64,000 nucleotides of DNA. It comes from Pseudomonadota bacterium. GTDB lineage: Bacteria; Myxococcota_A; Polyangia; Polyangiales; Polyangiaceae. Positions within the stretch are counted from its first letter, which is position 1. Each line of letters begins with the position of its first letter. Positions 20,359 through 29,401 of the stretch are shown in pieces. Under the pieces are notes generated by a model that saw only the letters and a list, made by a program, of their open reading frames with translations, did no database searches and was not told the DNA's origin. The stretch is taken from the NCBI GenBank assembly GCA_023423895.1, contig JAFAER010000229.1, positions 25,758 through 89,757 on the forward strand, read 5' to 3'. The position numbers and the translations under genes were made by a program.

Positions 20359-22311
20359 ATGTGGCGGAAGCTCGGCATCACGGCGGGGGTCGCTGGTCTG
20401 CTCGCTGGCTTACTCGCGGTATCGGCCTCGTGCCGCTTCGATCCGTCGTACCGCGATCTGCCCGAGCCCGCGGTGCACGTCTGTACCGACGGCGTCGTCG
20501 AGTGCCGCGGCGGCTCGCTCGTGCGCTGCGAGCAAAACGTGCCGATCGTCCTCGACGACTGCCGGGCGCGCGGTCAGGCCTGCGCTCCGCAGCTCCTGAA
20601 GTGCACGCCGTGCCTCCCCGGCGAGCTCACGTGTGACGGGCAGAACGTCCTACGATGCGACGAGGACGGCCAGAAGCGCTCGCAGACGGACACCTGCGAC
20701 ACCGATCGCGGCTACGCCTGTCGCGCTGGCCTCTGCACCCAGCTCTGCGACGAGGCCACGCGTCAGAAGTCCAACATCGGCTGCGAATACTGGCCCGTCG
20801 ATCTCGACAACGCGGTCACCACGCAAGGCAACGCGGCGCTCCAGCAGTTCGCCGTCATCGTGTCGAACCCGCAGCCCGATCTCGCGGCGCGCGTCACGAT
20901 CGAGGAGGACGTCGCGAAGCCCGGCGAGCCGCCGAACGTGCGCGTCGTCGGCACGGCGAGCGTCGGCGTCCGGCGCCTCGAGATCTTCAAGCTCGGGCCG
21001 AAGGAGCTCGACGGTTCGACCCCCGATGCGCCGAACGGCGGCACGCACACGGCCCTGACGCGCGGCGCCTATCGCATCCGGTCCGACGTCCCCATCGTCG
21101 CCTACCAGTTCAATCCCCTCGAGAACGTGAACGTGTTCTCGAACGAGGCGGCGCTGCTCCTCCCGACCCCCGCCCTCGGCAGCAGCGGGCGCGCCTACGT
21201 CGTCGCGGGCTGGCCGCAGACGATCGCGGAGACCGAGGACCCCGCCACGAACTTCGGCACCAACCTCCGCGCCTTCCTCTCGATCGTCGGCACCACGGCG
21301 GACACGAAGGTCCACATCAAGTCGACCGCGCGCATCGTTCCGGGCGGCCCCTTCCCGGACGGCGTCCCGAAGGGCGCCGAGGTCGATGCCGTCCTCCAGC
21401 CCTTCGAGGTGCTCAACCTCGAGACGGGCGACTTCAACGCCGACTTCACCGGCTCGATCATCGACACGACGGCGCCCATCGCGGTCTACGTCGGGAGCGA
21501 AGCCAGCGATGCGCCGTTCTTCTCGACGCTCGCCGCGCGCTCCTGCTGCGCCGATCACCTCGAGGAGCAGGTCACCCCGCTCCGCGCCGTCGGTAAGAGC
21601 TACGTCCTCGGCCGCATGCCGAACCGATCGCGCGTGCTCGCGGCGGCCGGCGCCGTCATCGGCAACTATCCCGAGCCCGAGCTCTATCGCATCGTCGCCA
21701 CGGCGAACGGGCCGACCGTCATCACGACTACCCTGCCCGCGCCCTGGAACACGTTCACGCTCGACGCCGAAGGCGCAAACATCACGATCCCAGCCGTCCA
21801 GGACTTCGTCCTCAACGCCGACAAGCCGGTCATCGTCGCCGACGTCCAGGTGAGCCAGGAGGCGGCCGGCATCCCCCGCGGCCTCCCCGGAGGTGATCCG
21901 AGCCTCACCTTCGTGCCGCCCACCGAGCAGTGGCGAAACGACTACATTCTGCTGACGCCGGACAAGTACGCGTTCGACTTCCTCGTCATCACGGCCCCGT
22001 TCGGCGCGGCCGTATACATCGACGGCCTCCCCGTCGACGGCCAGGTCTGCGAGGTCACACCAGGCGACGGCCTCGACGAGAAGACGCGAGGCGCAAAGGA
22101 CCCGCCCTTCGTCGTCTACCGCTGCCAGCTCTCCTTCCCGGTCGTCGATCAACAGTCCTCCTCGAACAACCTCCTGCCGGGCCGCCAGAACGACGGCGTC
22201 CACCGCGTGCAGTCGGACTACCCGATCGGCGTCCTCGTCTACGGCTTCGACGCCTTCGTCAGCTACGCCTACGCCGGCGGCACCGAGCTCCTGGACCTAG
22301 GCGCCAACTGA
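20359..22311 (+). CDS. IgGFc-binding-like surface lipoprotein, copy 1
   Basis: 650 residues from ATG 20359. Lipobox SASC, then a Cys-rich module of about 80 residues (CRGGSLVRC, CAPQLLKCTPC, GELTCDGQNVLRC), then a long beta-rich domain of the IgGFc-binding-protein N-terminal type (patterns IVAYQFNPL, YVLGRMPNRS, EQWRNDYILLTP). Such domains are abundant in Myxococcota lipoproteins and may mediate adhesion; no binding partner is known. A close paralogue lies at 26212. Confidence 0.78.
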   Translation: MWRKLGITAGVAGLLAGLLAVSASCRFDPSYRDLPEPAVHVCTDGVVECRGGSLVRCEQNVPIVLDDCRARGQACAPQLLKCTPCLPGELTCDGQNVLRCDEDGQKRSQTDTCDTDRGYACRAGLCTQLCDEATRQKSNIGCEYWPVDLDNAVTTQGNAALQQFAVIVSNPQPDLAARVTIEEDVAKPGEPPNVRVVGTASVGVRRLEIFKLGPKELDGSTPDAPNGGTHTALTRGAYRIRSDVPIVAYQFNPLENVNVFSNEAALLLPTPALGSSGRAYVVAGWPQTIAETEDPATNFGTNLRAFLSIVGTTADTKVHIKSTARIVPGGPFPDGVPKGAEVDAVLQPFEVLNLETGDFNADFTGSIIDTTAPIAVYVGSEASDAPFFSTLAARSCCADHLEEQVTPLRAVGKSYVLGRMPNRSRVLAAAGAVIGNYPEPELYRIVATANGPTVITTTLPAPWNTFTLDAEGANITIPAVQDFVLNADKPVIVADVQVSQEAAGIPRGLPGGDPSLTFVPPTEQWRNDYILLTPDKYAFDFLVITAPFGAAVYIDGLPVDGQVCEVTPGDGLDEKTRGAKDPPFVVYRCQLSFPVVDQQSSSNNLLPGRQNDGVHRVQSDYPIGVLVYGFDAFVSYAYAGGTELLDLGAN

Positions 22312-22919
22312 GCGTCGGCAGAAGCCGCTGCAAGGCGCAGCCGGCCGAGCCGCAGAGGGCGCGCGTCGCTATCGCAGCCCATCGTGGACCGACAGCCACC
22401 GAACCGTGCGCGCCGACACCGGTTGGTATGCCGAGGGTCGGTCGCGACCGGCTTCGCAATGCCGTTTGGTGTGCCGAGGGTCGGTCGTGACCGTCTCCGC
22501 GATACCGGTCGGTATGCGGACCGCCGGTCGTGACCGTCTCCGCGATACCGGTCGGCATGCCGAGGGTCCGTCGCCACCGGCGAACGTGACGGAATCGGCC
22601 GGGAGTGGCGCGTGCCGGTAGCGCGTGAGGCGACGACAAGACCGCGGGGAACTCGCGGCGGCGGGCACCGGTGCTGTCGATCCCGCCACAGCCGCCGCCG
22701 CCGCCGAGACCGTGGAGCGTGAAGGCGATCGCCGAGGGCGGCTTCATCGACGCTCTTCAACATCGGCGCGTTCGGCGAGCGAGCGACGCGCTTCGTCTTC
22801 ATTCGCGACGGAGGCACCGCGAGCGATCACGCCGCGAACCTCGTCCCGCAGAACGCCTTCAGTCGGAGCAGGTGGCCCGGCAGCCCTCCCGAGGTCATGA
22901 GGCAGAGGCAGCCGCAGCT
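22312..22919. other. Gene-free region with tandem repeats
   Basis: 608 bases between the convergent IgGFc-binding gene and HNH endonuclease gene. The left part holds a 43-bp tandem array; the remaining ~330 bases show only short chance open frames. Confidence 0.6.
22419..22590. repeat. 43-bp non-coding tandem repeat, 4 units
   Basis: Units at 22419-22461, 22462-22504, 22505-22547 and 22548-22590. Each begins CCGGTCGGTATGCCGAGGGT or a close variant; the first three carry a palindromic core GGTCGCGACC or GGTCGTGACC. Period 43 is not a multiple of three, and there are no spacers between units, so it is neither coding nor CRISPR. A decayed fifth copy may precede it. Confidence 0.85.
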
Positions 22920-24281
22920 CTACGTGAGCCATCGGAGCGCGTCTTTGACGATCGTCTCGACGGCGGTGTCGGGGTCGAGGCTCGTCGCCAGCCGTGCGAT
23001 GACCTCGCGCACCTGCGGTTCGCGGAAACCGAGCGAGCGTAGCCCGCGCGCTGCGGCCTCGAACGCCGGCGCCCGGGCGGTCGCGACGTCCTTCTGTTCG
23101 GCCGGAGCGCGCGCGGAAGGCTTCCGTTCGGCCCGGGCGGGCGCGACGTCCTTCCGTTCGGATGCTTGGGCGGGCGCGTCGTACTTTCGTTGTCGCAAGT
23201 AGATCCGATGCTCGACGTACTCGCGCCCGAAGACCTGCTCGGCATGAAGACGGTTGTGAGCTCGACATCGAAGTCGGAGGTTTGCCGCCTCGTCACTGCC
23301 CCCGAGGGCCTGCGCGTCGATGTGATCGAGCTCGAGGAATCCGCGCGCCGGGCAACGATTGCCCTCGGCGTCGACAAACGTGCACTGCTCGGCGTCGCGT
23401 TCCCAGACCTCGCGCCGGACCGCTCTCGCGACGTTGCCGCGTAGTGCGCTCTTCGGTCGTGTGCTGCTGGTGGTGCCCGTCCCATCCGTCGTCGCGGCCT
23501 CCGATTTCACCTTGGAGCGGCGGCTGGTCTTTCCGAGCCGCTCCTTCTCCAGCTTCGCCTCGAGGAGGTCGAGCGACGCCTCGAAGATCTTCTCCAGATC
23601 ACCCGACGGGTTCCGATGGCGCATGAGTGCCTGGACGCGTTCGAGCTTCGCCTTCGTCTCGGCGGACACCGTGAGCGCGACGCGATACCGGCTCGCCGAC
23701 AGCGGCTCGACCCGCGGCCACACCTCCGTCGTCGCCGGAGCCGGAACTGGAGCTGGAGCTGGAGCTGGCGTCGCGACTGGGAAGAGCACGTCGCTCGGGT
23801 CTCCCGGCGGAGGGGTTCCTGTCGTCGCGACCGGTAGCGCGGGTTGGGGACCGAGCGGCTCGATGCACCCGTGCACGTCCGGCTTCGGGAACCGCGCGGC
23901 AATGATCTCCGCGACCGCCCTCGTCGTCTTACCCACCGCTTCGCCGAGCAGCTCCTCGTGGTTCTCCGCCGTCAGGTATTTGTGCACCTCGTAGAGCGCG
24001 CAGAGATGAATCTCACCGCGTTCGAGATACCCGCCCGCCGCCGGAAAGCGCCGGACGAGCCGCGCGACGGCGATCCTGCGCTGCGCCTCACTCTCGCTCA
24101 TCCCGAGCCTTCGCACGCATAAGTCCCATGTCGACGTGCACGCCTGCTCCGCATATAGCCGCCGAGCGTCCACCTCGGCGAGGTAGGCGAGCAAGCCCGC
24201 CAGCCAGACGTTCCCGCGACCGACATGGGCACGGAGACGAGCAAGCAGCTCGTCGTTCGACAATTCCCCGAGCTTGGTCAT
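22920..24281 (-). CDS. HNH endonuclease with RuvA-like C-terminal domain
   Basis: 453 residues. The N-terminal helical region (1-125; NDELLARLRAHVGRGN, SESEAQRRIAVARLV) is typical of DUF222-like HNH proteins. An Ala/Pro linker, helical stretch and HNH nuclease follow (WERDAEQCTF...GFLELDHIDA...RLRCRAHNRLHAEQ). After a repetitive RKDVAPARAERK linker, the last ~45 residues (GLRSLGFREPQVREVIARL) look like RuvA domain III. A GGGAGGG site precedes the ATG. Many copies of this family occur per myxobacterial genome; its biological role is not established. Confidence 0.85.
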   Translation of the reverse strand: MTKLGELSNDELLARLRAHVGRGNVWLAGLLAYLAEVDARRLYAEQACTSTWDLCVRRLGMSESEAQRRIAVARLVRRFPAAGGYLERGEIHLCALYEVHKYLTAENHEELLGEAVGKTTRAVAEIIAARFPKPDVHGCIEPLGPQPALPVATTGTPPPGDPSDVLFPVATPAPAPAPVPAPATTEVWPRVEPLSASRYRVALTVSAETKAKLERVQALMRHRNPSGDLEKIFEASLDLLEAKLEKERLGKTSRRSKVKSEAATTDGTGTTSSTRPKSALRGNVARAVRREVWERDAEQCTFVDAEGNRCPARGFLELDHIDAQALGGSDEAANLRLRCRAHNRLHAEQVFGREYVEHRIYLRQRKYDAPAQASERKDVAPARAERKPSARAPAEQKDVATARAPAFEAAARGLRSLGFREPQVREVIARLATSLDPDTAVETIVKDALRWLT

Positions 24282-24927
24282 ACTGCCCTCCCCCCAGCTT
24301 GGTTATGCGCCCTCATACCATGCGGATTTCGGCCGTCCGGTAAGGCCGCTCCGACGTACGAACGCCGTCGCGATCACCTCGCGAGGTCCATTCGCCGAGA
24401 GCGCTCGTCAGCGCGCGTCTGCGTGACCGCACGGGCCAATAGCGAGGCGCCCTGCGCAGACGACGCGCACCTTCGCTCAAATACTGTCAATCAAAATCGC
24501 CAATTCCTACCGAGCAGATCGTAGCGAAGCGGACCGGTATGAAAGTCATAAACGTAGCTCGCGTCACCTTGCGGAATCCCGTGGACAGAGGCGAACGCGA
24601 TGCACGAGCGTTGCCGCTGCACGGAAGCCTCGCCGACGTGAGCGCCGTCTGCGTAGCCGCCTGCGTCGCAACGGCTCCCGACCAGGCGCTCGCAAACCTG
24701 CACACGCTCTGCAATCCGCGAGGTGCCGCCTGCGGCGGGGGCTGCCGCCGCCATCGTCGACGGTGTCCCGCGACGTCAGGCGACTCCAGCGAGCCTCGAC
24801 CGCCAATCGGGTCGATTCGTGTCTGTATATTTGCTTTATCGATGTTTCCGGTCCGCGGTGCCATCGATGCAAAGGATTACGCAGCGAGCGACCTGGCCAT
24901 TCGCAGACACAACCTCATCGCGTCACC

Positions 24928-25006
24928 GGACGAGCGACTGGCACATCCATTGCCTCGAGAGCTCAAATCCCTCTCGAGCTGCAATCGATGTGACAGTCGC
25001 TCGTCC
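24928..25006. repeat. 79-bp near-perfect inverted repeat (long hairpin)
   Basis: Left arm pairs with right arm over 13 bp (24928-24940/24994-25006), 6 bp (24942-24947/24987-24992), 5 bp (24949-24953/24981-24985) and 8 bp (24954-24961/24971-24978). Only two single mismatches and a 2-nt bulge interrupt it; the loop is 9 nt. About 32 base pairs in all. It could be a small structured RNA, a miniature mobile element or a protein-binding palindrome. Confidence 0.85.
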
Positions 25007-25103
25007 CGATCCGTTCCCGGCGCTGCGGCGGTCCGGAGCAAGAGCATCCCGCCAGGTCTTCCGATCCTCTTTGCGGGCACAACGACCTGGAGCACGAACG
25101 CCG

Positions 25104-25133
25104 CGCGGGAGCGCACTGGTGAGCGCTCCCGCG
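25104..25133. terminator. 11-bp GC-rich hairpin
   Basis: Perfect 11-bp stem CGCGGGAGCGC / GCGCTCCCGCG with an 8-nt loop. It lies about 200 bases beyond the stop of the minus-strand methyltransferase gene and about 100 bases from the 79-bp hairpin. Terminator-like, but no U-tract. Confidence 0.45.
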
Positions 25134-25338
25134 TAGCCGCTTCCTCCTCGAACGAGCACGCTTGATTCGAAGCCCTTCGAACGAGCCGCTCTCACAGCTG
25201 ACCGGCTCGCCTCGAAGGCCAAGCCCCCGCTGCCTCTCCCCCGCTGCCTCTCCCCTCTCGACGTCGTCGAGCGCGTTGGCAGGCGAAGGCGCCGCCCGTC
25301 GTCTCGACGACCTTCGCCCATCGAGCGCCACGCCGCAG

Positions 25339-26106
25339 TCACTCGGTCGCTCTGGCCACGACGATCATCTCCTTCTTCCCGTCGTACGGCCGTCGGTCGA
25401 AGCCGCCGTACATCGCCTCGAGCGCGAACCCGCAGCGGGCCAGGAGATGCTCGAGCTCGAAGCGCCAGAACCAACGCATCGCGACCTCCGTCGCTTCGTC
25501 CGAGACCTTCACGCCCCGCCGCCACCGCTCGTGGCGGAAGCGCACGCGCATCACCTGGGCCGCCGCATCGTTCGAGATGGACGAAAAGCGGCGCACCTCT
25601 TCGTCTCCCTCCTCGGCGCGCACCTCCTCTCGTTCCGGAACCTCGGCGATCGCGATGCGCGAGGGATCGGCCGCGAACACGTCGAACGCGAGCACACCTC
25701 CCGCAGCCAGGTGGCGACGCGCGCACGCGAGCGTGGCGAGCTGTGCGTCGACGCTGATCAGGTGCTGAAAGCCACGAAACGCTGCATAGATGAGGCGAAA
25801 CCGCCCGGCCCCCAGGTCGAAGTCGGTCATCGACGCCTCGACGACCTCGAGGTTCGGCGGCGGATCCTTTGAGCGAAGGACGTCGAGCATGGCGCGCGAG
25901 CAATCGAGGCCGACACACGGCAAGCCCTCGCGAGCGATGGGAAGCAGCACACGCCCAGTGCCGCACGCGAGCTCGAGCACGGGGCCTCCCGTCTCGCGCG
26001 CGAGCCCCGCGTAGAAGCCGCGATCGCCCGAAGGATCGCGGGTCACCGCATACTCGGCATCGTAGCTGCGGGCGATCGCCCGCTGATGGGCATCCTCGTG
26101 AGCCAT
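25339..26106 (-). CDS. Class I SAM-dependent methyltransferase
   Basis: 255 residues. Motif I VLELACGTGRVLLPI (43-57), acidic post-I GLDCS near 66, and YAAFRGFQHL / LAAGGVLAFDVF for the later strands. No signal. The C-terminal RWFWRFELEHLLARCGF is typical of small-molecule methyltransferases. Substrate unknown; neighbours give no clue. Confidence 0.85.
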   Translation of the reverse strand: MAHEDAHQRAIARSYDAEYAVTRDPSGDRGFYAGLARETGGPVLELACGTGRVLLPIAREGLPCVGLDCSRAMLDVLRSKDPPPNLEVVEASMTDFDLGAGRFRLIYAAFRGFQHLISVDAQLATLACARRHLAAGGVLAFDVFAADPSRIAIAEVPEREEVRAEEGDEEVRRFSSISNDAAAQVMRVRFRHERWRRGVKVSDEATEVAMRWFWRFELEHLLARCGFALEAMYGGFDRRPYDGKKEMIVVARATE

Positions 26107-26211
26107 GAACCAAGCCTAGATGAAAGCGCGACGAGCTCGGCAGACTCCAGGCACACGCACGCACGTTGCTCGGCGCGGACGAACCGGGTACATCCAGCGG
26201 CAGCCTGCTCG

Positions 26212-28167
26212 ATGTCGCGCGCACACTCTCGAGCCTCCGCGCTGACACTCGCCACGACCATGCTGCTCGCCGCGTCGTGTCGCTTCGATCCTGCGTACCG
26301 GGACCAGCCCGAGCCCGGCCGGACGGTGTGCACGGAAGGCGTCGTCGAATGCCGTGGCGCCTCGCTCGTCGAATGCAAGAACAGCGCGATCCACGTGCTC
26401 GACGACTGCGGAGCCCGCGGCCAAGCGTGCGCCCCGCAGCTCCTGAGGTGCACCCCTTGCCTCCCCGGCGAGCTCACGTGCGACGGCCCGAACGTCCTCC
26501 GCTGCGAGCCGGACGGACAGCGGCGGGTCCTGACCGAGACGTGCGACGGCGATCGCGGATACGCGTGCCGCCTCGGCGTGTGCACGCAGCTCTGCGAGGA
26601 GGCCTCCCGGAAGAAGTCGAACGTCGGCTGCGAGTACTGGCCGGTCGATCTCGACAACGCCGTCCTCCCCGACGGCAACGCGGCGATCCAGCAGTTCGCC
26701 GTGATCGTCTCCAATCCGCAGCCCGATCTCGCGGCGCGCGTGACGTTCGAGGAAGACGTCTCGCAGCCTGGCGAGCCGCCGAACGTCCGTGTCGTCGCGA
26801 CCTCGAGCGTCGGCGTTCGTCACCTCGAGGTGTTCAAGCTCGGACCGAAAGAGGTCGACGGCTCGACGCCCGACGCACCGAACGGCGGGACGCACACCGC
26901 GCTCACGCGCCACGCCTTCCGCCTCCGCTCGGACGTGCCGATCATCGCGTACCAGTTCAACCCGCTCGAGAACGTGAACGTGCGCTCGAACGACGCGACG
27001 ATCCTCCTTCCGACCGCCGCGCTCAACACGAGCGGCCGATCGTACGTCGTCGCGAGCTGGCCGCAGACGATCGCGCGCACCGACGATCCGAAGACGAACT
27101 ACGGCCTCGACCTCCGCGCCTTCCTCACGCTCGTCGGCACGGCGCCGGACACGAAGATCCGCCTGAAGACGAACGCGCGCATCGTGCCCGGCGGTCCCTT
27201 CCCCGCGGGCGTGGCCCAGGGTGAGGTCGTCGAGGCCGTGCTCCAGCCGTTCGAGGTCCTGAACCTCGAGACCGGCGACTTCAACGCCGACTTCACGGGA
27301 TCGACCATCGAGTCGACCGCGCCGGTCGTCGTGTACGCAGGGAGCGAGGCGAGCGACGCTCCGTTCTTCGGGGAGCTCGCGCAGCGTGCGTGCTGCGCCG
27401 ATCACCTCGAATCGCAGATGACCCCGCTCCGCGCGGTGGGCAAACGCTACGTGCTCGGCCGCATGCCGAACCGTGGCGCCGCCGTCGCCGCCGCTGGCGG
27501 CCCTTCGGCGCCGTTCGTCGAGCCGGAGCTCTTTCGTGTGGTCGCGACCGCCGAAGGACCGACCACGATCACGACGACGCTTCCCGCGCCGTATGACAGC
27601 TTCGTCCTCGACGGCGCGGGCCAGAACGTCACCATCGCGGCGTTCTCCGACTTCGTGCTCACCGCCTCGAGCCCGGTGCTCGTCGCGCAGGTGCAGGTCA
27701 GTCAGGAAGCAGCCGGGATCTCGATCCAGAACGGCCTGCCGGGAGGCGATCCGAGCCTCCTCCTCGTGCCGCCGACGGAGCAGTGGCGGAACGACTACGT
27801 GCTGCTCACGCCGGACAAGTACGCGTTCGACTTCCTCGTGATCACGGCCCCGTTCGGCGCCACGGTGTACGTCGACGGCCTGCCGGTCGACGGCAAGGTC
27901 TGCGAAGTCGCTCCGGGCGACGGCCTCGACGAGAAGACGCGGGGCGCAAAAGACCCGCCGTTCGTCGTGTACCGCTGCCAGCTGTCGTTCCCGGTGATCG
28001 ATCCGCTGAAGACGCCGCCGGACAACGTGCTCGTCGGCAAGCAGAACGACGGCGTCCACCGCGTGCAGTCCGACTACGGCATCGGCGTCCTCGTCTACGG
28101 CTTCGACTACCGCGTCAGCTACGCATACGCGGGCGGAACGGAGCTCATCGACATCGACCCGAACTGA
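26212..28167 (+). CDS. IgGFc-binding-like surface lipoprotein, copy 2
   Basis: 651 residues from ATG 26212 (MSRAHSRASALTLATTMLL, lipobox AASC). It aligns with the 20359 gene along nearly its full length, including the Cys-rich module and long identical blocks such as LVITAPFGA and VYRCQLSFPV. Signal peptides and short loops differ. Differences at the DNA level are mostly at third positions, so the duplication is old and both copies are under selection. Earlier in-frame ATGs exist (26086) but precede the signal peptide. Confidence 0.78.
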   Translation: MSRAHSRASALTLATTMLLAASCRFDPAYRDQPEPGRTVCTEGVVECRGASLVECKNSAIHVLDDCGARGQACAPQLLRCTPCLPGELTCDGPNVLRCEPDGQRRVLTETCDGDRGYACRLGVCTQLCEEASRKKSNVGCEYWPVDLDNAVLPDGNAAIQQFAVIVSNPQPDLAARVTFEEDVSQPGEPPNVRVVATSSVGVRHLEVFKLGPKEVDGSTPDAPNGGTHTALTRHAFRLRSDVPIIAYQFNPLENVNVRSNDATILLPTAALNTSGRSYVVASWPQTIARTDDPKTNYGLDLRAFLTLVGTAPDTKIRLKTNARIVPGGPFPAGVAQGEVVEAVLQPFEVLNLETGDFNADFTGSTIESTAPVVVYAGSEASDAPFFGELAQRACCADHLESQMTPLRAVGKRYVLGRMPNRGAAVAAAGGPSAPFVEPELFRVVATAEGPTTITTTLPAPYDSFVLDGAGQNVTIAAFSDFVLTASSPVLVAQVQVSQEAAGISIQNGLPGGDPSLLLVPPTEQWRNDYVLLTPDKYAFDFLVITAPFGATVYVDGLPVDGKVCEVAPGDGLDEKTRGAKDPPFVVYRCQLSFPVIDPLKTPPDNVLVGKQNDGVHRVQSDYGIGVLVYGFDYRVSYAYAGGTELIDIDPN

Positions 28168-28288
28168 TGGAGGTCGCGAGCGGCAGAGATCGCGAAGCCC
28201 ATGACTGGAACGCCATACCGAGGGCGACGCGATCGCGGGGAAGAGCGACGAAAAGCGCTCAGGCGCAGACGTTGCCTCTCGGACCTTC

Positions 28289-28711
28289 GTGCGCAGGCAT
28301 CGCAGACGTTCCATCGCGTGGTCAGGGGCGGCAGTGCTCGCGACGTCGGTCCTCTGCACGAGCCTCGTGGGATGCTCGTGCGAATATCCGAACTTCTTTC
28401 AGCTCCCCGACGACGACACGGTGCGGTCGATCACACTCGAAGGCGCCGAATGCGCCGGGCGCTACACCGAGTGCTCATCCCGACACGCGTCAGGCCGCTG
28501 CCACGCAATCGTCGCAACGGCGGAGGACGACGCGCGCTGCACGGTTCGTGTCGACTACGCGAGCGGCGCCACGGACACGTTCGAGGCCGTCTATCGAGGC
28601 GAAAAGGGCTGCGAATGCGGGAGCTCCTCGCTGCCGAACGAGACGGTCGAGCGGGCGATCGCCCGTCGAGCTACGGACGCCGCCGACGCCGCCGCGCCGC
28701 GCGCGGACTGA
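28289..28711 (+). CDS. Small Cys-containing lipoprotein
   Basis: 140 residues from a GTG. Arg-rich start, hydrophobic segment, lipobox VGC, then a compact domain with Cys pairs (AECAGRYTEC, RCHAIV, RCTVRV, GCECGS) that could form disulfides in the periplasm. It lies 121 bases after the second IgGFc-binding copy and may be co-transcribed. No family recognised. Confidence 0.6.
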   Translation: MRRHRRRSIAWSGAAVLATSVLCTSLVGCSCEYPNFFQLPDDDTVRSITLEGAECAGRYTECSSRHASGRCHAIVATAEDDARCTVRVDYASGATDTFEAVYRGEKGCECGSSSLPNETVERAIARRATDAADAAAPRAD

Positions 28712-28792
28712 CTCGCGCCGCCCACCGCGTCGGACACTCCAGATCCGAAGATGCGAAGTCGACGGTCAGAAGCCTGGGAAAACGCGGGTCGT

Positions 28793-29272
28793 CTACGATG
28801 GTGCCCACCTCTTCTCGAAGGCGGCGGCCTCCGTTCGCAACGAGTCGGCCGCCGCTCGGAGCTTGTCGAGATCACGTGACCCCCAGCCACGCGCCTCACA
28901 GAAGGTGAGCACCTCGTCGCATGCAGCGAGGAGTGACGCCACGAACGGCAGCGCTTCGACGGTCCGCTCGATGACGATACGTCGTCGCAGGCCATCCTCC
29001 ACGCAATCGAGTTTCAAGCGATTGCCCTCAACTTTGCATGCTTCGACGAGATATGGCCCCTCCATGAAGCGAACGCGGGCGCTGGTTCGCTCGCCAGAAA
29101 GAAGCTCGGCGGAGGCCTCGCTCCACCAGCCGAGCACGACCACGACGAAGTCACTCCAGCTCGAATGAGGGAAGAAATCGTCGTGACTGAATTGCAGAAC
29201 GCACGCGGCGTGAACCGCTCCGCTCGCTGTCCGGCCAGCAGCCGTCAGATCGACAATGAAGCGCGCATTCAA
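28793..29272 (-). CDS. Hypothetical cytosolic protein
   Basis: 159 residues assuming a TTG start at 29272 (LNARFIVDLTAAG), which has GAGGG about a dozen bases upstream; the frame is open to 29326. The fold looks mixed: N-terminal strands with SWSDFVVVVLGWWSEA and RVRFMEGPY, then a helical end. The first part is reminiscent of small immunity-type proteins, but no toxin gene lies next to it, so this is only a guess. Convergent with the lipoprotein at 28289. Confidence 0.5.
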   Translation of the reverse strand: MNARFIVDLTAAGRTASGAVHAACVLQFSHDDFFPHSSWSDFVVVVLGWWSEASAELLSGERTSARVRFMEGPYLVEACKVEGNRLKLDCVEDGLRRRIVIERTVEALPFVASLLAACDEVLTFCEARGWGSRDLDKLRAAADSLRTEAAAFEKRWAPS

Positions 29273-29401
29273 GCTCGAGATCCCTCGGACGCTGTCACGA
29301 CACTCTTGGTCGCCTCGATCACCCACATCTCGACCGCTATCCTCGCAGCTCGTCCTCGGACGAGGGCGCGCTCCCTGCCCACGGACCCTCGGGGGCCGAC
29401 G

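Larger units (their letters stand above)
24282..25338. other. 1-kb gene-free region with strong hairpins
   Basis: 1057 bases between two minus-strand genes. Base composition dips near 24480-24560 and 24825-24845. I see no convincing gene. An 87-codon minus frame at 24491-24754 has a plausible-looking tail (ASYVYDFHTGPLRYDLL) but no start context, and could be a relic. Two strong inverted repeats lie at 24928-25006 and 25104-25133. A short duplication of the first codons of the HNH gene lies just upstream of its start (about 24265-24310). Confidence 0.6.

Noticed and set aside
22419..22590. Possible CRISPR array
   Set aside because: The 43-bp units are directly adjacent without spacers and diverge from one another; no cas genes nearby.
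24491..24754. 87-codon minus-strand frame with a protein-like tail
   Set aside because: No ribosome site, a stop just upstream, no recognisable domain and normal chance length for this GC content; noted in the intergenic entry only.
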